From contig NZ_LT629703.1 in the NCBI RefSeq assembly GCF_900103365.1, positions 1,426,001 through 1,490,000 of the forward strand: a stretch of DNA of 64,000 nt, given 5' to 3'. The stretch comes from Afipia sp. GAS231. GTDB taxonomy: Bacteria > Pseudomonadota > Alphaproteobacteria > Rhizobiales > Xanthobacteraceae. Under the pieces are notes generated by a model, which ran no database searches, was not told the DNA's origin, and saw nothing but the letters and a program-made list of their open reading frames with translations. Positions 63,032-64,000 of the stretch are shown in pieces (within the stretch, counting starts at the first letter, position 1; each line of letters begins with the position of its first letter). A program made the translations under genes and the position numbers.

Positions 63032-63574
63032 GTGGCGAAGACGCGGCGCGGAGCGACCGTGGCGGCATTGGCGAGTGCGCGGCTGCATGTCGTTGCTGCG
63101 AGCCTGGTCGTGATCGCCTGTTTTTGGTGGCAGGTGGGTCCCGCTCGCGCCGATGCGATGGCGCGCGCCAACGCGGCTTACACAAGCGGCGATTTTGTCA
63201 AAGCAGTCAACGCGTTGGCGCCGCTTGCGTTGCGGGGAAATCCCAAAGCGCAGGCTATTCTCGGCTTCATGTATGAAAACGGATTTGGCGCGCCACAGGC
63301 CTACGACGCCGCCGCGAAACTCTATATGCAGGCGGCAATCAGGGGCAATCCGTTCGCTCAGCGTATGCTCGGGCTGATGTATGACAAGGGTCATGGCGTA
63401 CCGCAGGATTTCGTTCTGGCTTACAAGTGGCTGAACCTCGCCGCGGCACACGCCCCGAAACGCGATCGCGACTATTCGTTGCGCCTTCGCAACGCCGTGG
63501 CGTCGAAGATGTCGCCTGATCAAATTGCCGAAGGGCAACGGCTTGCGATGCTCTGGGCGCCTGGATGGCGATAA
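63032..63574 (+). CDS. Sel1-repeat protein, exported
   Basis: A 180-residue protein with a hydrophobic segment (about 20-40, VAASLVVIACFWWQVGPARA) and three Sel1/TPR-like repeats: GNPKAQAILGFMYENGFGAP, GNPFAQRMLGLMYDKGHGVP and the DFVLAYKWLNLAAAHAPKRD end. Such repeats bind other proteins. The GTG at 63032 stands 5 bp after the gspD stop, so it is likely co-transcribed with gspD and may help T2SS assembly. That link is an inference. Confidence 0.75.
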   Translation: MAKTRRGATVAALASARLHVVAASLVVIACFWWQVGPARADAMARANAAYTSGDFVKAVNALAPLALRGNPKAQAILGFMYENGFGAPQAYDAAAKLYMQAAIRGNPFAQRMLGLMYDKGHGVPQDFVLAYKWLNLAAAHAPKRDRDYSLRLRNAVASKMSPDQIAEGQRLAMLWAPGWR

Positions 63575-63665
63575 CGCACAACAACGATTGCTGTGCGGCG
63601 CCGCGCAAACGTCATCTGCGTGTCAACTCGACGCAACAACGCGCAACGAAATCTTCCCTGGTCGG

Positions 63666-64000
63666 TCATGTCACCGGCTGAAGAGGGTGACGACAATGAA
63701 GATATTGAGACCGTTTGGCGCGGACGGTTCCGCCTAGAACCGGCCACATCACGCGGCCTGCCCCCTGACCGGCGAAATAAAGCAGCATCCCGAGACCCGA
63801 TACTCCGTAAAAAGGCGCCATGGAGCGGAAATAGATCGAACCAGCGGCAAGAACCTCCGGGAACAACGCCAACCAGGCGTGGCGGATATCATCACGGCAA
63901 GTCCCAGCAGCTCGGTGGCGGCGGCCGCGAACAACGCAGCAACCCACGCGATGCGCTCCGCCCTCCGGATCTGGCCAGCACCGATATTCACCCCGACCAT
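63666..64000 (-). pseudogene. MATE-family efflux transporter, broken and truncated
   Basis: From the window edge leftward, one frame reads MVGVNIGAGQIRRAERIAWV, AALFAAAATELLGLAVMISA. The next part continues in another frame as AWLALFPEVLAAGSIYFRSM, APFYGVSGLGMLLYFAGQGA, GRVMWPVLGGTVR. These are adjoining parts of a MATE multidrug/Na+ antiporter. So there is a frameshift near 63880, and after GGTVR the similarity ends abruptly. The gene continues past the window on its 5' side. Confidence 0.65.

Noticed and set aside
1..64000. tRNA, rRNA or CRISPR array
   Set aside because: No T-arm or anticodon-arm pattern, rRNA segment or spaced direct repeats were seen by eye. A tRNAscan or Infernal run could still find a structure that I missed.

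Overview
The window looks like an alphaproteobacterial chromosome of the Bradyrhizobium/Rhodopseudomonas type (Nitrobacteraceae). The evidence is high G+C coding DNA, a split tripartite tricarboxylate (TTT/Bug) transporter, a CaiB-family CoA-transferase, a rhizobial-type trb cluster and an alphaproteobacterial type II secretion (T2SS) locus. I saw no tRNA, rRNA or CRISPR array. The genus is an inference from gene content.

Layout. 1-2.3 kb: polysaccharide assembly genes on the minus strand (Wzz-like, cut by the window edge, and a Wzy-like polymerase). 3.8-6.8 kb: CoA-transferase and a GT39-type glycosyltransferase. 7-13 kb: a methylthioadenosine (MTA) salvage block, mtnP-mtnA with a divergent class II aldolase (the 'DHAP shunt' type), embedded inside a TctA/TctB/TctC transporter. 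13-16.3 kb: two decayed copies of one small gene, two small membrane-protein genes, then rmlA-rmlB. 16.4-26.9 kb: an enoyl-CoA hydratase, two paralogous serine-glyoxylate-type aminotransferases, a ketopantoate-reductase-like protein, an MFS carrier, an FCD/GntR regulator, a 1003-residue FAD/Fe-S 2-hydroxyacid dehydrogenase and a GlcG-like protein. A shared palindrome flanks the regulator gene.

27.4-38.2 kb is an accessory region with lower G+C: three exported c-type cytochromes, an outer-membrane channel, an exported adenine-deaminase-like amidohydrolase and a divergent LysR gene. Two copies of an 18-bp element link the channel/cytochrome operon to the amidohydrolase/LysR intergenic region. 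After several gene fragments come a cyclase-family hydrolase and an exported LVIVD-repeat protein.

38.5-51.7 kb is a conjugative module: luxR-luxI quorum sensing, a LysR regulator, a DUF2274 protein and the mating-pair genes trbI-G-F-L-K-J-E-D-C-B. Beyond trbB lie an hlyD pseudogene, an 11-copy GCTCA repeat and a tyrosine-recombinase fragment. No relaxase, coupling protein or intact integrase is present, so the element looks partial or rearranged. 51.7-63.6 kb is a complete-looking T2SS: prepilin peptidase, then gspE-F-G-H-I-J-K-L-M-N on the minus strand, with gspD and a Sel1-repeat gene divergent. The window ends in a broken MATE transporter gene.

The most interesting candidates are (i) the periplasmic deaminase-channel-cytochrome module with its putative LysR operators, (ii) the TTT transporter wrapped around the MTA shunt, and (iii) the palindrome that may define a small GntR regulon.
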